Assembly: GCA_913040875.1 (NCBI GenBank) | Contig: CAJWHX010000229.1 | Span: 1 to 5,976, forward strand | Source: an uncultured Pseudomonadota bacterium | GTDB taxonomy: Bacteria; Myxococcota; UBA796 | Length of the DNA stretch: 5,976 nt | Direction: 5' to 3' | In this document: positions 4,572 to 5,976 of the stretch, one piece after another | Layout of the letters: every line of letters begins with the position of its first letter | Numbering within the stretch: position 1 is the first letter of the stretch | Notes under the pieces: generated by a model | Told to the model about the DNA's origin: nothing | What the model saw: the letters and a program-made list of their open reading frames with translations, nothing else | Databases searched by the model: none | Position numbers and translations under genes: made by a program

Positions 4572-5976
4572 TCAATCCAGTTTTGATAAATCCCCACCGT
4601 CTAGAAGAATGTTGATTTGACGGCGATATTGAGGCACCTTAGCCTCCTTGCTGTTTCGATTGTTCTTTTCGAGTTCTCGAACCAATGCAGCGAGGGCAAA
4701 AGGGGTGCTCACAGGTTTATCCAATCCATAGGCCCATGCTCTTGCACGAATGGCAGCTCCTTTAATCAGTCCGCCTGCAATTGCAAAATTGGTACCCAAC
4801 AGTTCATAGTCTACACCCTCGTGCTCTCCCATGATTTTACGCCACAACATTTGTCGTGTTGGAGCATCGGGAATCGGCAGCACGGCATAGTCATCGAAGC
4901 GTCGGAAGAATGCCTCATCCAAGTCTTCAATACGGTTAGTGGTCGCTACTAAGATGCCACTGTAGCTATCAAATCGAGTCAAAATATAGGCGACACCTGT
5001 ACTCAGTCCAGATCCACCCTGATTGCTGCTTCTTTGTCGGAGAAGTGCTTCAGCCTCATCGAGGACTAAAATGGCTCCCGAAGCCTCTGCTACATCAAAG
5101 ATCTGTCCGATTAGTTTCTCTGTTTCTCCGAGCCACTTACTCAGAACATTGGAGAGGTCTAGTTTCACCAACGGTCGATCGAGTGCTGTAGCGAGAGCCT
5201 CCGCCGTCATAGACTTTCCAGTGCCTGGTAGACCAGAGAGAAGCAATCGATATCCAACTTGTCTATCTGTAAATCCCGGTAGTTTTGGAAGTACGTTCAA
5301 TCGATAGTCTGCATGTTTTCGAGCCTGTTCCAACTGAAACTGAACACTACTTGGAAGGATCAGGTCTTCCCATTGTGTGTTGCACCGTTTGGGTTCGGCA
5401 ATTGAAGAATCGGGAACGCCACAAATGTCTCGTTCTTCTTCTCCAGCGTTTGTAGAGAGGAGGGATTTTGAAATGACTTCGTCGAGCACCACCTGTTCTC
5501 GCCGTACGTGTGGTGTGGGCTCAATCCATTGTAATGTGGCTCCGATAGCATCTGCCGTATGACGAATGAAGGTGGGGTCTGGCATCATCAATATACGGGG
5601 TGCATTTGCGTGTTGAGTCCGGGTGAGAATACTGTGTAGGATGTCTGCATTCGCTGGGTTGTGCATGGCAAAACCATCTACAACAGCGAGTCCAAATGTA
5701 CAAATGTGGACAGCGATCATACCGCATAGCCGTTCAATATCCGCGTCACTTCCCTTTTGAGCCACCAGATGATGCGTACGCACATCTTTGGAGCGGTTTC
5801 CGCAATGGTGTAATAGCCGCTCTTTTGAGGCAGAGTGTATGATTTCCCAGGTTTGTTTTTTCGGTGTGAAGGTAGGGCTTGTAGGTAAACCAAGTGCTGG
5901 GGAGAGCCCAATGCAGACTCTGCCGCAATACGTTAGTCGAAGCGCTGAAGGACCTGGTGTCACAGGGTCTTGAATT
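4572..5976 (-). CDS. AAA+ ATPase resembling eCIS-associated (Afp15/Pvc15-type) ATPases, with a degenerate N-terminal AAA-like domain; 5' end possibly outside the window
   Basis: Numbered from GTG 5963, the protein has 463 residues. The catalytic AAA domain spans about 235-420. Walker A is GLPGTGKS (244-251), pore/helix region SNVLSKWLGETEK (271-283), Walker B ILVLDEAEA (298-306, D302 and E303), sensor 1 N343 in VATTN, arginine fingers R354/R355 in AFFRRFD, and a sensor 2 region at GGLIKGAAIR (397-406). The set is complete, so it should hydrolyse ATP. The run SKWLGETEK, AEASGAILVLDEAEALL and IPDAP..R..LW closely resembles ATPases of eCIS clusters, which are needed for particle assembly or function by an unsettled mechanism. 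Residues about 80-165 (GLAVVDGFAMHNPANADIL, then PRILMMPDP, then WIEPTPHVRREQ) follow the order of an AAA core but lack Walker motifs, recalling the tandem, half-dead arrangement of Ycf46-like ATPases. The frame stays open upstream of GTG 5963 to the window edge and no Shine-Dalgarno is visible there, so the true start may lie beyond. A general Ycf46/FtsH-class ATPase unrelated to eCIS is the main alternative. Confidence 0.9.
   Translation of the reverse strand, partial: IQDPVTPGPSALRLTYCGRVCIGLSPALGLPTSPTFTPKKQTWEIIHSASKERLLHHCGNRSKDVRTHHLVAQKGSDADIERLCGMIAVHICTFGLAVVDGFAMHNPANADILHSILTRTQHANAPRILMMPDPTFIRHTADAIGATLQWIEPTPHVRREQVVLDEVISKSLLSTNAGEEERDICGVPDSSIAEPKRCNTQWEDLILPSSVQFQLEQARKHADYRLNVLPKLPGFTDRQVGYRLLLSGLPGTGKSMTAEALATALDRPLVKLDLSNVLSKWLGETEKLIGQIFDVAEASGAILVLDEAEALLRQRSSNQGGSGLSTGVAYILTRFDSYSGILVATTNRIEDLDEAFFRRFDDYAVLPIPDAPTRQMLWRKIMGEHEGVDYELLGTNFAIAGGLIKGAAIRARAWAYGLDKPVSTPFALAALVRELEKNNRNSKEAKVPQYRRQINILLDGGDLSKLD

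Noticed and set aside
1..5976. CRISPR array, tRNA or rRNA gene, insertion sequence or attachment-site repeats
   Set aside because: No regularly spaced repeats, no tRNA-like cloverleaf sequence, no transposase and no long terminal inverted repeats were seen; nearly all bases are accounted for by coding genes.

Overview
The window is bacterial DNA of intermediate base composition, densely packed with genes. No gene-free stretch is longer than about 60 bases. Nothing in it fixes the taxon. The single-pass protein with a large C-terminal domain fits a Gram-negative cell, and the C-factor-like dehydrogenase belongs to a group known from myxobacteria and gammaproteobacteria, but neither point is decisive.

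Layout: positions 1-2785 look like the 3' part of a + strand operon. It holds the tail of an unrecognised protein (stop at 175-177), a 318-residue protein that starts inside that stop codon (ATGA overlap), and, 14 bases on, a 546-residue membrane protein. The 318-residue protein has the layout of the Pvc16/DUF4255 family, which caps the tube of extracellular contractile injection systems (eCIS). The 546-residue protein has an N-terminal soluble domain, one clear membrane segment, a coiled coil and a large C-terminal domain. Next come two + strand genes with their own signals: a C-factor/CsgA-like short-chain dehydrogenase (2842-3585, strong Shine-Dalgarno) and a polytopic membrane protein of unknown function (3640-4515), which is clearly more A/T-rich. 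Each has a short palindrome directly before its ribosome binding site. From the other end, on the - strand and converging with these, is an AAA+ ATPase (4572 to the window edge) whose catalytic domain resembles the ATPases encoded in eCIS clusters (Afp15/Pvc15 type). It appears to carry a degenerate second AAA domain at its N terminus.

Reading: a Pvc16-like protein and a Pvc15-like ATPase within 5 kb suggest the edge of an eCIS-type locus. The unusual component is the membrane-spanning coiled-coil protein next to the Pvc16-like gene. It could anchor or sense the particle at the membrane. This is inference: no sheath, tube, baseplate or tail-fibre gene is in the window. The dehydrogenase and the polytopic protein show no visible link to injection systems and may be unrelated neighbours.
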